Shown: in pieces, positions 15,761-22,964 of the stretch
Numbering within the stretch: the first letter of the stretch is position 1
Layout of the letters: every line of letters begins with the position of its first letter
Assembly: GCA_016219705.1 (NCBI GenBank)
Contig: JACRKQ010000090.1
Coordinates: 1 to 35,004 of the forward strand
Source of the DNA: Candidatus Saganbacteria bacterium
Lineage (GTDB): Bacteria; Margulisbacteria; WOR-1; O2-12-FULL-45-9
DNA length: 35,004 bases
Direction of reading: 5' to 3'
Notes under the pieces: generated by a model
The model's database searches: none
Told to the model about the DNA's origin: nothing
Seen by the model: only the letters and a program-made list of their open reading frames with translations
Made by a program: the position numbers and the translations under genes

Positions 15761-17362
15761 TCACGAATAAGCCTCGCCAGTATACCCATTCGTAATGGGT
15801 AAACGCCAGTCTTTACCGAACGCCCGGGGAGAAATTCTGGGCCCAGGGGGTGATTGCCGGCGTTTATATTCAGAACGATCGATCATCGCGATCATTTTTT
15901 TTACCGTTTTAGGATCAAAGCCTTTAGCGACAATCTGCTGGCCGCTCTTATTTTCCACAACATAAAATTTAATAATTTCATCAAGAATATCATATGGAGG
16001 TAAAGTATCTTGGTCTTTCTGGTTAGGTTTAAGCTCTGCGGTCGGTGGCCGATCAATTATCGATCTGGGAATAATCTCTTTTTCCTGATTGCGCCAGTTG
16101 GCCAGGCAATAGACCAGAGTCTTGGGAACATCTTTTAACACATTAAATCCGCCAGCCATATCACCATATAAAGTGGAATAGCCGGTTGATGTTTCTGATT
16201 TATTACCGGTTGTTAAAACTAGCCAATTAAATTTATTCGATAAGGCCATCAGATAATTTCCGCGAATTCTGGCCTGTAGATTTTCTTCCGTAATATTAGC
16301 CGGCTGCCCCTGAAAGTTCGGCGTTAGCTCTTCCAAGTAGGCCTTAAAGATTTTTTCAATCGGCATGACTTTTAACGGCACCCAGAGCTTATCCGCCAGT
16401 CGCTGGGCATCACGAAAGCTCTGTTCTGCCGAGTATTGCGAAGGCATATAGATTGTATGAACATGCTCTTTGCCTAGCGCACTAACAGCAATCGCCAGCG
16501 TTAAAGCCGAATCGATCCCCCCAGAAACGCCAATGACCACATCAGAAAAATGATTTTTATGGACGTAATCGCGCACTCCCATGACTAAAGCCTGATAAAC
16601 ATCTTCTGTTTCTGACATCCAAGGCTGGATTTTCCCTTCTGCCCGCAAATCAACTATCAGTATTTCCTGATGATATTGATGGGCCGCGGCAATAATCTGC
16701 CCTTTAGCATTAACAACCATACTCCCTCCATCAAAAACCAGTTCGTCCTGACCTCCGACTAAATTCAAATAAGCAATCGGACATTTGATTTGTTTCGCTC
16801 GTTGTTTGAGAATTTTTTCTCGAGTTTTAATTTTGCCAACATGATAGGGAGAGGCATTAATATTCAGAATCAGTTTGGCCCCCTGCCGCGCAGCTTGGAT
16901 GTATGGCCCCTTTTCTATCCAAATATCTTCGCAGATGCTCAAGCCGATTTTAAGCCCTTTGTAACTGACAACGGCAACTTTGTTCCCCGGCTTAAAATAG
17001 CGTCTTTCGTCAAAGACAGAATAATTGGGGAGATTCATTTTATGGTAAACGGTTTTAATCTTGCTATTTTCAATAAAAGCCGCGGCATTAAACAAATTTG
17101 TGCCTTGACGATCAACAAAACCTAGATAGATGGCAATACCTTTACCAATTTTGGCAATCTCTTTTAAAGCAGTTAGATTATCAGTCACAAATTGTGGTTT
17201 GAGGAGCAAATCTTCCGGCGGATAACCAGTAATGGCTAATTCTGGAAAGAGGACAACATCGGCAGCCGTATTTTTTGCATCCTGGATGGTCTGTTTAATT
17301 TTGGCCACATTGCCAACTATATCTCCAACTGTAAGATTGAGCTGTGCCAGTGCCAGTTTCAT
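15761..17362 (-). CDS. nadE: Glutamine-dependent NAD+ synthetase
   Basis: A 533-residue two-domain enzyme that makes NAD+ from deamido-NAD with glutamine as nitrogen donor. The N-terminal nitrilase-type glutaminase has the triad E41 (FPELAITGYPPED), K108 (YHKMNLPNY) and C144 (SICEDIW). The C-terminal ATP-pyrophosphatase domain has SGGIDS at 280-285 and TTGNKSETSTGYSTLYGDMAGG. The last residues (TGEAYS) come from the inserted island; an alternative original end is preserved 2.9 kb away. The core (ending RLPITNGY) is complete, so the enzyme should work. It has its own near-leaderless promoter. Confidence 0.95.
   Translation of the reverse strand: MKLALAQLNLTVGDIVGNVAKIKQTIQDAKNTAADVVLFPELAITGYPPEDLLLKPQFVTDNLTALKEIAKIGKGIAIYLGFVDRQGTNLFNAAAFIENSKIKTVYHKMNLPNYSVFDERRYFKPGNKVAVVSYKGLKIGLSICEDIWIEKGPYIQAARQGAKLILNINASPYHVGKIKTREKILKQRAKQIKCPIAYLNLVGGQDELVFDGGSMVVNAKGQIIAAAHQYHQEILIVDLRAEGKIQPWMSETEDVYQALVMGVRDYVHKNHFSDVVIGVSGGIDSALTLAIAVSALGKEHVHTIYMPSQYSAEQSFRDAQRLADKLWVPLKVMPIEKIFKAYLEELTPNFQGQPANITEENLQARIRGNYLMALSNKFNWLVLTTGNKSETSTGYSTLYGDMAGGFNVLKDVPKTLVYCLANWRNQEKEIIPRSIIDRPPTAELKPNQKDQDTLPPYDILDEIIKFYVVENKSGQQIVAKGFDPKTVKKMIAMIDRSEYKRRQSPPGPRISPRAFGKDWRLPITNGYTGEAYS
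15781..15835. repeat. 55-bp direct repeat, right copy (attR-like, within nadE)
   Basis: The second copy of the repeat at 12881-12935, coding for residues near the NadE C-terminus. It contains the same 7-3-7 palindrome, at 15784-15800. It marks the right edge of the SNF2 island. Confidence 0.95.
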
Positions 17363-17370
17363 TGAGAATG

Positions 17371-17383
17371 ATTATACACAATT
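17371..17383 (-). promoter_or_regulatory. -10 region of nadE
   Basis: Reading on the minus strand, AATTGTGTATAAT includes a perfect TATAAT (17371-17376) eight bases before the nadE ATG (17362). The same 13 bases occur before the SDR gene at 18210. No SD is present, so a leaderless message is likely. Confidence 0.6.
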
Positions 17384-17388
17384 TAGAG

Positions 17389-18201
17389 TTAAGACAAAAG
17401 AGCTCCGCCGTCCACAACAATCTGACTACCGCACATATACGAAGACATCTCCGAAGCGAGGAATAAAGCGACTTTCCCAATCTCATCAGGCTCACCCATT
17501 CTGTGCATCGGTATTTTGTTTAAAAAAACCTCCATGACTTTTGACATATCTATTCCTTGAGGCGCATTTGTTTGAGCGTCTTGCACCCCTTCGGTTAAAA
17601 TTCCACCCGGAGCGATCGCATTAACCTGAATATTGTGGGGAGAAAGCTCCAGCGCAATATTTTTCGTAAAGCCCCAAACTCCATGTTTGGACGCGTCATA
17701 ATGGGCTAAGCCGACCATTGAGGGGTGTAAGGAATCAATCGAGGTGATGTTGATGATCTTCCCTCCCCTGTTGGCTTTAATCATCTGTTCAGACGAATAT
17801 TTTGTGCAAAGGAAAACGCCTTTTAAATTAATTGCTATAACTCTCTCAAAATCAGAAAGGGACATTTTGGAAAGGGGGACATTAGGAAAAATACCGGCAT
17901 TGTTGACCAAAATATCTAAAGACCCAAACAAATTTACTGCGGCCGCGACCATCTTTTTGACGTCATCCTCTTTTGAAATATCCACACATATGGCTTTAGC
18001 CTTCAAGTCTGTTTCCGCTAATTTAGCGGCCGCCGCGGCCGCTTGATCTCCATTTAAATCAGCGATCAGCACATTCGCGCCCGCTTCCGCCAGCCGGTTG
18101 GCAATCCCAAAACCGATTCCCATAGCCCCGCCGGTAACAATGGCCGTTTTCCCACTAATATTTAACAGATGATTTAATGGCACTAATTTCTTATCGCTCA
18201 T
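17389..18201 (-). CDS. Short-chain dehydrogenase/reductase (SDR)
   Basis: A 270-residue classical SDR with an NAD(P)-binding Rossmann fold. The cofactor loop TGGAMGIG is at 23-30, NNAG at 100-103, and the catalytic Ser (154 or 157), Tyr168 and Lys172 are in ITSIDS and YDASK. The end CGSQIVVDGG is typical. An Asp after the second strand (IADLN) favours NAD over NADP. The substrate cannot be told. It is a single gene upstream of nadE with its own promoter. It diverges from the tRNA-Glu gene. Confidence 0.9.
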   Translation of the reverse strand: MSDKKLVPLNHLLNISGKTAIVTGGAMGIGFGIANRLAEAGANVLIADLNGDQAAAAAAKLAETDLKAKAICVDISKEDDVKKMVAAAVNLFGSLDILVNNAGIFPNVPLSKMSLSDFERVIAINLKGVFLCTKYSSEQMIKANRGGKIINITSIDSLHPSMVGLAHYDASKHGVWGFTKNIALELSPHNIQVNAIAPGGILTEGVQDAQTNAPQGIDMSKVMEVFLNKIPMHRMGEPDEIGKVALFLASEMSSYMCGSQIVVDGGALLS

Positions 18202-18209
18202 TGGTAATA

Positions 18210-18222
18210 ATTATACACAATT
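18210..18222 (-). promoter_or_regulatory. -10 region of the SDR gene
   Basis: AATTGTGTATAAT on the minus strand, with TATAAT at 18210-18215, eight bases before the ATG at 18201. It is identical to the nadE -10 region. A weak -35 (TAGACG) overlaps the TATAAT of the divergent tRNA promoter. Confidence 0.55.
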
Positions 18223-18236
18223 GCCAATTTTTCGTC

Positions 18237-18242
18237 TATAAT
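18237..18242 (+). promoter_or_regulatory. -10 box of the tRNA-Glu gene
   Basis: A perfect TATAAT 32 bases before the tRNA. No strong -35 is visible. It overlaps the presumed -35 of the divergent SDR promoter. Confidence 0.45.
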
Positions 18243-18256
18243 GATATTTGTTATTT

Positions 18257-18271
18257 CCCGCCGCAGGCGGG
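18257..18271. repeat. GC-rich palindrome before the tRNA gene
   Basis: CCCGCC-GCA-GGCGGG, a perfect 6-3-6 palindrome between promoter and tRNA. It is of the same type as the one at 25206. It could affect processing of the tRNA leader, or be a small mobile repeat. Confidence 0.5.
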
Positions 18272-18274
18272 CGT

Positions 18275-18346
18275 GGCCCCATTGTCTAACGGTTAGGACG
18301 CGGCCCTCTCAAGGCCGAGGCGGGGGTTCGATTCCCCCTGGGGCTA
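18275..18346 (+). tRNA. tRNA-Glu (anticodon CUC)
   Basis: A complete cloverleaf can be drawn: acceptor GGCCCCA with TGGGGCT (first pair G-U), anticodon stem CGGCC/GGCCG with loop CTCTCAA (anticodon CTC, reading GAG), and T-stem GGGGG/CCCCC around TTCGATT. The discriminator base is A at 18346, and CCA is not encoded. The stop codon of a gene remnant on the other strand overlaps the last three bases. Confidence 0.95.
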
Positions 18347-18625
18347 AGATACTTCCATTATTTTTACGTCCCAGCCTTTTTCAACCACCTGTTCGCCAAA
18401 TGACCTGGTTAAAGTCAAAAGTGATTTTAGAGCGGACTCGACAGCGGTCCCTTTTTCAGTCTTTTCCATTCTCACAATATTTAACACCTCACCTAACAAA
18501 ACGTAGGCGTCTTTGGCATTTTGATTAACCCTTAAAGACTCGGCCCAGGCCGAATAAGCCTCTTTAGTTAATCCAAGTCTCTGGTAACATTTCTCAAGCT
18601 CAACCCAGGAAACATCTGAACCCGG
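18344..18625 (-). pseudogene. C-terminal remnant of a TPR-like protein
   Basis: On the minus strand there are 93 open codons with no start, bounded upstream by an in-frame TAA (18626-18628) and ending in TAG inside the tRNA 3' end. The text (LEKCYQRLGLTKEAYSAWAESLRVNQ, AYVLLGEVLNIV) reads like one to two tetratricopeptide-type helical repeats. The body of the gene is missing. The abrupt start and its position against a tRNA end suggest a rearrangement or integration at the tRNA. Confidence 0.6.
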
Positions 18626-18667
18626 TTATTTTTCCCCCGGCAGGGAGAGCTTGTGGTTTTCCTTCTA

Positions 18668-19033
18668 CTATAATTTTGCAACGTCAAAAGGTTCAGTAAT
18701 TACGTCTGTAAAAGAAGAGATATCTTTATGGGCCTGCCGGTATTCTTTAACTTGTTCGGCGATGCGTTTTTTTTCTCCAGCTAAGCGGAGGCGGGTAAAA
18801 TAAAGATCGCCCATTTTAATAATAACAATCGCCGCCAAAAGTCCCGCCAAAGCAATGAGAAAAATTTGAAGATATTTTATTAATTTAGCCGTGAATTGGC
18901 CCATAACTAAAATTTCTGAAAAATCCGGTCGGATATTGACTTCAGATATAAGAGGGTATAAAAGATAGCCCCAAAAAATCAGCAGGGAAACAATAATAAT
19001 AATCTTATAAAAATTGTCTTGTAATTTCATCAT
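18668..19033 (-). CDS. Small membrane protein, unknown
   Basis: A 121-residue protein with two predicted membrane helices (about residues 10-30 and 52-72). A charged helical tail follows (LRLAGEKKRIAEQVKEYRQAHK), which should lie in the cytoplasm. No family is recognised. It is the last gene of the minus-strand series that runs down from the gas vesicle cluster, and is separated from the previous one by a stem-loop. Co-function with vesicles is not shown. Confidence 0.6.
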   Translation of the reverse strand: MMKLQDNFYKIIIIVSLLIFWGYLLYPLISEVNIRPDFSEILVMGQFTAKLIKYLQIFLIALAGLLAAIVIIKMGDLYFTRLRLAGEKKRIAEQVKEYRQAHKDISSFTDVITEPFDVAKL

Positions 19034-19043
19034 GATATTTTAA

Positions 19044-19070
19044 GGGGGTGAGGTTTTTACCCCCACCCCC
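19044..19070. terminator. Stem-loop between two membrane-protein genes
   Basis: GGGGGTG (19044-19050) pairs perfectly with CACCCCC (19064-19070) around a 13-base loop. On the minus strand it follows the channel-like gene at 19092 and precedes TTAAAAT, so it may act as a weak terminator or partial attenuator before the next gene. Confidence 0.5.
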
Positions 19071-19091
19071 TCGTCCTAAAAGGCTAAAATT

Positions 19092-19757
19092 TTATCCGAA
19101 CAGCTTATCCAAAAGTTCTGCTGCTTTATCTTTGGCGCCTAAACCAAAGGCAATGGCAAAAGTCAGGGCAACCGCACCCACCACCAACTGCATGGAGGAG
19201 ATAATCCAACCTGCAGAAACGCCTAGCTGGCCTAACGCCGCCAGAAAAGCAAAAATAATAATTGTGTACTGCACGATCTTCGCTAATGTACCCGCATTCG
19301 ATAAACCAATATTATTCAAAATGACCAAAACTATGGCAGCAATGAAAATTGCCACAAAAACACCGATCCCCAAAATATAGACCGCCGAAAGAACCGCTGG
19401 AAGATAGGCAAGTAAACTTCCCAACAATTCCTTTGCCGAAACCAGCCCTAAGAGATTGGCCGCGGTGGTTACGGTCACAAAAATTGTCAGCCAATAAATT
19501 AAATCTCCCAAAAGCTCAGTTGCTCCTTTTTTGAGCCCACCTTTAGTTAAAAGCTCGCTAAAACCTATCCTCTTCGACCCTTTGTCAAGCTGGAGGGCTT
19601 CAAATATTTTTATTACCGACCATTGCAGTCCCCGGGCAATCAAAAGACCAACAAGCAATAAAACCAGCGCAGACAGCAAATTCACAAGCAGCGGAGAAAC
19701 AGTCAATAAGACTTCCTTAATCGGCCTTAAGAAACCTAAATCGATTTGCAAATTCAT
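19092..19757 (-). CDS. MscS-related conserved-TM-helix membrane protein
   Basis: A 221-residue, very hydrophobic protein with about five membrane helices. The repeated pattern of a long helix then AALGQLGVSAG and FAIAFGLGAKDKAAELLDK near the end matches the conserved TM-helix repeat proteins related to mechanosensitive channels (MscS pore segment), but without the MscS beta domain. An SD (AGGAGG) precedes the ATG. It may be an osmotic channel or a membrane scaffold. It lies downstream of the gas vesicle genes across a repeat-rich gap. Confidence 0.7.
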   Translation of the reverse strand: MNLQIDLGFLRPIKEVLLTVSPLLVNLLSALVLLLVGLLIARGLQWSVIKIFEALQLDKGSKRIGFSELLTKGGLKKGATELLGDLIYWLTIFVTVTTAANLLGLVSAKELLGSLLAYLPAVLSAVYILGIGVFVAIFIAAIVLVILNNIGLSNAGTLAKIVQYTIIIFAFLAALGQLGVSAGWIISSMQLVVGAVALTFAIAFGLGAKDKAAELLDKLFG

Positions 19758-19785
19758 ACTCTTACCTCCTTACTAAAAAAATCCG

Positions 19786-19869
19786 AAACCCTAAGCACTA
19801 AATCCTAAACAAATTCAAAATTCTAATTTCAAATATCCCAAACAATTTATAATTTTTGATTTAGGGTTT
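19786..19869. repeat. AT-rich inverted-repeat segment
   Basis: AAACCCTAA (19786-19794) is matched by TTAGGGTTT (19861-19869), and CTAAATC (19798-19804) also has a partner in the right arm. The middle is low-complexity (CAAATTCAAAATTCTAATTTC). This is the kind of non-coding filler repeat seen in draft bacterial genomes. It separates the vesicle operon tail from the membrane-protein genes and could fold into a large hairpin. Confidence 0.55.
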
Positions 19870-19899
19870 AGTATTTTCATTCGCTGAGCATCACCTCCT

Positions 19900-20106
19900 T
19901 TATTTTCCAGCCTTCACGACTTTTGTTTTTAATCTTCCAAACAGCCTTTGCCACAACTTTACTAAAATAAACCAGACAAATTTAAACGGCCAAAAGCCAT
20001 CTATTATTCGTGGTTCGTTAAACTGGCAAAAAGCTTCTTTCTGAAACCTAGAAATATATAAACCCAGCAAACTCTTGCCAATGGTCAACTCTTTTTTTTC
20101 CTTCAC
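19900..20106 (-). CDS. Small basic protein, unknown
   Basis: A 68-residue protein from a GTG start that directly follows the stop of the 227-residue gene, so it is co-transcribed. It is rich in Lys, Phe and Trp (WPFKFVWFILVKLWQRLFGRLK), which could form an amphipathic or membrane-lying helix. No family is recognised. It is the last gene of the compact vesicle operon. Confidence 0.5.
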   Translation of the reverse strand: MKEKKELTIGKSLLGLYISRFQKEAFCQFNEPRIIDGFWPFKFVWFILVKLWQRLFGRLKTKVVKAGK

Positions 20107-20790
20107 CTACACCACCACTTTAGAGATAAGATATCTTCCTAATTCCTCAAACTGCTCCTTTTTCTTGCCATAGAAAGGAAGCAATTCCTGATATTCTCTT
20201 ACCTTGCCGGTATCTTTTATTTCCGCGACCTGGATATCTTTTGGCAAACGGCTTTTGACATTATGGTAGGCGCCCATAAAAAGAATGCCTGTCTCGCCTT
20301 GGCCCAGAGTTTTATCTATCCTCCCGGCAATGAATTTGTCTCTCTGATTTAAAAGCCGATTTTTAACCATTTTATATTTTAAGAAGGCGATTAATTTCAG
20401 CATGAGAGTCTTGGCCTCGGTTAAAGCGACCAATCTGTCTCTTTCTTCTTTAACCAGCTTAAAATCTTCTGTTTTAACCAATATCGCTCCCCGCTTTATA
20501 AGGCTTAAAACCAATTCGTGATTTTTACTCCCGTTCATCGCCCCAGCTTCAATTATCGCTTTCCCAATTTCATCTTCCCCTACCATCCCATCCTGGTAGA
20601 TATTCATCTCTTTCACGTCTATACTTCCAAAATAATCCATTAACGAGTCCCAAAAGCCAGCTATTGTTTTTTGATGCTTTTCCCAAACTTCTTCACCCAA
20701 GCTGGCCAGGCCTCTTTTTTTTACTTCTTTTGATAGACTGCCTAAGTCCGCGCTGGTATGGATAATCGGCGCATAAATAATGGTTCTCAT
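20107..20790 (-). CDS. Uncharacterised protein in the gas vesicle operon
   Basis: A 227-residue soluble protein. It begins TIIYAPIIHTSADLGSL, has a WDSLMDYF segment and an IYQDGMVG segment. A middle RGAILVKTEDFKLVKEE and a later ETGILFMGAYHNV (near residue 175) look like conserved cores. It resembles a family of unknown function that I cannot name. The gene lies 8 bases after gvpJ and seems to belong to the operon. No gas vesicle family fits. Confidence 0.7.
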   Translation of the reverse strand: MRTIIYAPIIHTSADLGSLSKEVKKRGLASLGEEVWEKHQKTIAGFWDSLMDYFGSIDVKEMNIYQDGMVGEDEIGKAIIEAGAMNGSKNHELVLSLIKRGAILVKTEDFKLVKEERDRLVALTEAKTLMLKLIAFLKYKMVKNRLLNQRDKFIAGRIDKTLGQGETGILFMGAYHNVKSRLPKDIQVAEIKDTGKVREYQELLPFYGKKKEQFEELGRYLISKVVV

Positions 20791-20798
20791 GAATTATT

Positions 20799-21089
20799 TT
20801 ATTTTGCTTCCAATCGCTCTAATCTTTTCTTTAACGCCTTGTTTTCATTGACCATGGCTCGGTCTTTAGCTTTGGTTGATAAATAGGAATCCTGCTGCCA
20901 CCAGTTGATCCCCATTTCCAGCGCTTTGTCAACGGAAGCGATTAAAAGCCTTATTTTAATATTAAGCAAATCAATGTCGGCCAGCTGAATTTTGATATCT
21001 CCGGCGATCACAATCCCCTTATCTAAAACCCGCTCTAAAATATCAGCCAGATTAGTCGCTTGGTTGGCATGCATCATTTGCTGGGTCAT
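20799..21089 (-). CDS. gvpJ: GvpJ-type gas vesicle protein
   Basis: A 96-residue member of the GvpA/J/M/S family: NLADILERVLDKGIVIAGDIKIQLADIDLL-type core at about 12-40, then IRLLIASVDKALEMGINWW. The extended C-terminal tail (Lys/Glu coiled coil) separates it from the major shell protein GvpA. GvpJ-like proteins are minor parts that start or cap vesicle assembly. It has an AGGAG SD. I cannot exclude the names gvpM or gvpS. Confidence 0.85.
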   Translation of the reverse strand: MTQQMMHANQATNLADILERVLDKGIVIAGDIKIQLADIDLLNIKIRLLIASVDKALEMGINWWQQDSYLSTKAKDRAMVNENKALKKRLERLEAK

Positions 21090-21108
21090 ATTTTTACTCC
21101 TTTTTTTG

Positions 21109-21375
21109 TTACGCTAACTTTTTTGCTTTTATAATCAAATCAGCCGTTTCCTTCTGCATATTGGCAATGAAATCGCAATTCTGGCAATCCAACTCTTCGC
21201 CGTTATAATCCAGACAAGAAAGGAGGGCTTCCGCTTCTTTTCCCAGTTCAGAAGCCAAAACAGCTTTTTCTTCAATTCCTTTGGCCGCATTAATTTTATC
21301 CGTAATAGCTCTTATTGCCACCTCTTGTTTTTTAAATATGGAACAAGTTATTTTAGAATCCTGTTCATGTCTCAC
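21109..21375 (-). CDS. Small helical protein between gvpK and gvpJ, unknown
   Basis: An 88-residue mainly helical protein. It starts at a GTG that overlaps the gvpK stop (GTGA), so it is translationally coupled. Four Cys residues, including CLDY and CQNC, might bind metal or form disulphides. No known family. The position between two vesicle genes suggests a role in assembly. Confidence 0.65.
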   Translation of the reverse strand: MRHEQDSKITCSIFKKQEVAIRAITDKINAAKGIEEKAVLASELGKEAEALLSCLDYNGEELDCQNCDFIANMQKETADLIIKAKKLA

Positions 21376-21656
21376 ATCAAATCTCCTAAAGGGCCCAGAT
21401 TCAAATTCAAATCCTCATCTTTAAGCCCGAAGATCTCTTTTAATTCTCCCATTTTAATTTCCAGCTTCATCAAGGTTTCGCCAATATTTTCTACCTCCAC
21501 GTCTGAAAGAGACCCCCCCTCAATCCTTCGCAGGGCTTGTTTTTCCATCAATTTTCTGATCAATTCGACCAGAGTAAGGACCAGTTTTGCCAGCCCTTTC
21601 TCTACATTTTTGGGATCAATATTGAGTCTGTTAGGCAAAGCTCCCTTCAATTCCAT
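21372..21656 (-). CDS. gvpK: Gas vesicle protein GvpK
   Basis: About 94 residues from the ATG at 21656. An upstream in-frame start at 21683 lies inside the previous gene. The AGGAG in GCAGGAGTC just before the previous stop supports 21656. The GvpK signature is clear: NIDPKNVEKGLAKLVLTLVE, then QALRRIEGGSL and LGLKDEDLN-like endings (FGLKDEDLNLNLGPLG). GvpK is a required minor vesicle-assembly protein. One base separates it from the previous stop. Confidence 0.93.
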   Translation of the reverse strand: MELKGALPNRLNIDPKNVEKGLAKLVLTLVELIRKLMEKQALRRIEGGSLSDVEVENIGETLMKLEIKMGELKEIFGLKDEDLNLNLGPLGDLM

Positions 21657-21657
21657 T

Positions 21658-21873
21658 TTAAGTTGACTCCTGCAAAGGTCCAATCTTGGGCGATCCGCTT
21701 AATTTCTCCATCGTCTCCACGGAACTCAACAAAGCGCGGAGACCCAAATAAACAAGATCTACATTCGCAACAGAAATAACAATATCCCCGGATATAACCA
21801 CTCCGGCTTCCAAAACCCGATCCAGGATTTCCAACAAAGAAACCTCTTTTGATTTATTATAAACATTATTCAT
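21658..21873 (-). CDS. GvpA/J-family gas vesicle protein, short
   Basis: A 71-residue GvpA-family protein: SLLEILDRVLEAGVVISGDI then SVANVDLVYLGLRALLSSVE. The motif order is that of GvpJ/S rather than the shell protein, since the GvpA-type [10 protein letters not shown] is lacking. It overlaps the end of the GvpF/L gene by 8 bases and precedes gvpK, an order common in gvp clusters. Probably a minor structural or nucleating part, such as GvpS. Confidence 0.85.
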   Translation of the reverse strand: MNNVYNKSKEVSLLEILDRVLEAGVVISGDIVISVANVDLVYLGLRALLSSVETMEKLSGSPKIGPLQEST

Positions 21874-22690
21874 TATTAATCTTCTTATTTGCAGACAGGC
21901 CCCTCGACTTCGCTCGGGGTAAACAAAAATTATAAGGCGGCCAGGGACCGCTCACATCAAGGCTAATTCCTTTTTCTTTCCCGTCAGGGTTAAGACGATC
22001 CGCCTCCTGATTAAACCGGGTAACTTGATCTTTAGCCACCAAATAGGCCGCATTTAAAATCATTTCTCCTTTTCTGCCTGTAACTTCTTTGGGTAAAACC
22101 CGGTTGAGGCGACTCTCTTCGCAATGCTGACCTAACTGATCAAAACTCTCCTGAATATAAGTGTTAAGGGTTTTACTTAAAACAACATCCAATAATTCTT
22201 CCTTTTTTTTCTTTAAGATAAAGGCCTTGCCAGGGGATGAGGCATTAATTTCATCGTCAATCTTTTTTATTTCTTCATTTTGCACGTCAACGGTTTGTTT
22301 CAATTTCTCCTTATCGCAATAAACTTTTACCCCCCATTCTTCTTTATCCGCCAGCTGGTCCAGATCAGTTTTAAACTCATCCTCATGCTCAACCAGCATA
22401 GCTTTCAAGTTTTGTTCATTGTTAAACAGGGTCCCGAACTTAAAGGGGATTACACCGGCTTGTTCCATAATTTGTTCAATTACTTTCTCATGTAAAACAG
22501 CCAGCTGCTTGATCCACTCCAGATTAGAGAGGTTCTTTTCCAGATTTGCCTGATCAAATTCTTCTTCCTTCTCTTCACTGACCACGGCATAAAGCCCCTG
22601 TTCACTGATAAAATAAAGGCCGCGAACCAATTCCTTGGCGCCGTTTAGATTGGGCTCTTTATTAGTTATACAATATACATAGATAAGCAT
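21866..22690 (-). CDS. GvpF/L-family protein (copy 1)
   Basis: A 274-residue GvpF/GvpL protein: start LIYVYCIT, then YAVVSEE, HEKVIEQIMEQAGVIPFKFGTLF in the first half, and GEMILNAAYLVAKD and SGPWPPYNF near the end. These proteins bind GvpA and help its assembly. The last 18 residues (LPRAKSRG and on) are abnormal: they come from a small palindromic repeat (21900-21919) inserted after PYNF, where the family normally ends. One of four paralogues in the operon. Confidence 0.9.
   Translation of the reverse strand: MLIYVYCITNKEPNLNGAKELVRGLYFISEQGLYAVVSEEKEEEFDQANLEKNLSNLEWIKQLAVLHEKVIEQIMEQAGVIPFKFGTLFNNEQNLKAMLVEHEDEFKTDLDQLADKEEWGVKVYCDKEKLKQTVDVQNEEIKKIDDEINASSPGKAFILKKKKEELLDVVLSKTLNTYIQESFDQLGQHCEESRLNRVLPKEVTGRKGEMILNAAYLVAKDQVTRFNQEADRLNPDGKEKGISLDVSGPWPPYNFCLPRAKSRGLSANKKINNE
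21900..21919. repeat. Palindromic mini-repeat at the end of GvpF/L copy 1
   Basis: CCCCTCGACTTCGCTCGGGG is an imperfect palindrome of a type that is common as a scattered repeat. It lies in the 3' end of the gene and adds PRAKSRG to the protein. Confidence 0.5.
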
Positions 22691-22698
22691 TGGTGCTG

Positions 22699-22962
22699 TT
22701 ATTCGCTCCCTCTCCCCGCCTTAGTTCTTTCGTAGGACTCGACTTCCAAGGCGGAATCTAATTTGACGCTGTAGAAGTTCCGGTCCTGGGTTTTGGTCGG
22801 AAGCCCTAGTGATTTTATAAAGGAGCTCTCCTCATATACTTCGGCCTCGCACTCCCAGCCAGTATCAGCCTTGGAAACTTTAACGACTTTTACATCTTTC
22901 ACCTTCAGGACTCTTTTCAAAAAATCAGCGGCCTTTTCCCCGACTGTTTCAATATTCGCCAT
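22699..22962 (-). CDS. gvpO: Gas vesicle protein GvpO
   Basis: An 87-residue protein from ATG 22962; a GTG six bases earlier overlaps the gvpG stop, but the GGGGGGAG SD is better placed for the ATG. GvpO features: a GWECEAEVYEES segment, then FYSVKLDSALEVESYERTKAGRG, matching the GW-x-EVxE...YEVxLD..GxxxxYxR pattern. GvpO is a small regulator or assembly factor. It sits between gvpG and a gvpF/L gene. Confidence 0.85.
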   Translation of the reverse strand: MANIETVGEKAADFLKRVLKVKDVKVVKVSKADTGWECEAEVYEESSFIKSLGLPTKTQDRNFYSVKLDSALEVESYERTKAGRGSE

Positions 22963-22964
22963 TT

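Larger units (their letters stand above)
12936..15780 (-). mobile_element. Island of SNF2 helicase and zinc-ribbon partner inserted at the nadE 3' end
   Basis: The 2.85 kb between the two copies of a nadE-derived 55-bp repeat hold exactly two genes on the minus strand, which abut directly. The DNA is visibly more T/A-rich on the plus strand (many T-runs) than its neighbours. The island supplies a new end for nadE at its right border. That is the classic result of site-specific integration into a gene's 3' end. No recombinase gene is inside, so it would depend on one elsewhere. Confidence 0.7.

Noticed and set aside
12881-15835. IS element or composite transposon
   Set aside because: The repeats are direct, are a piece of nadE and there is no transposase; terminal inverted repeats are not seen.
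19786-19869. Telomere-like or origin-like repeat because of CCCTAA/TTAGGG
   Set aside because: Only one unit in each arm is present and the middle is low-complexity filler; no DnaA boxes or iterons were seen nearby.
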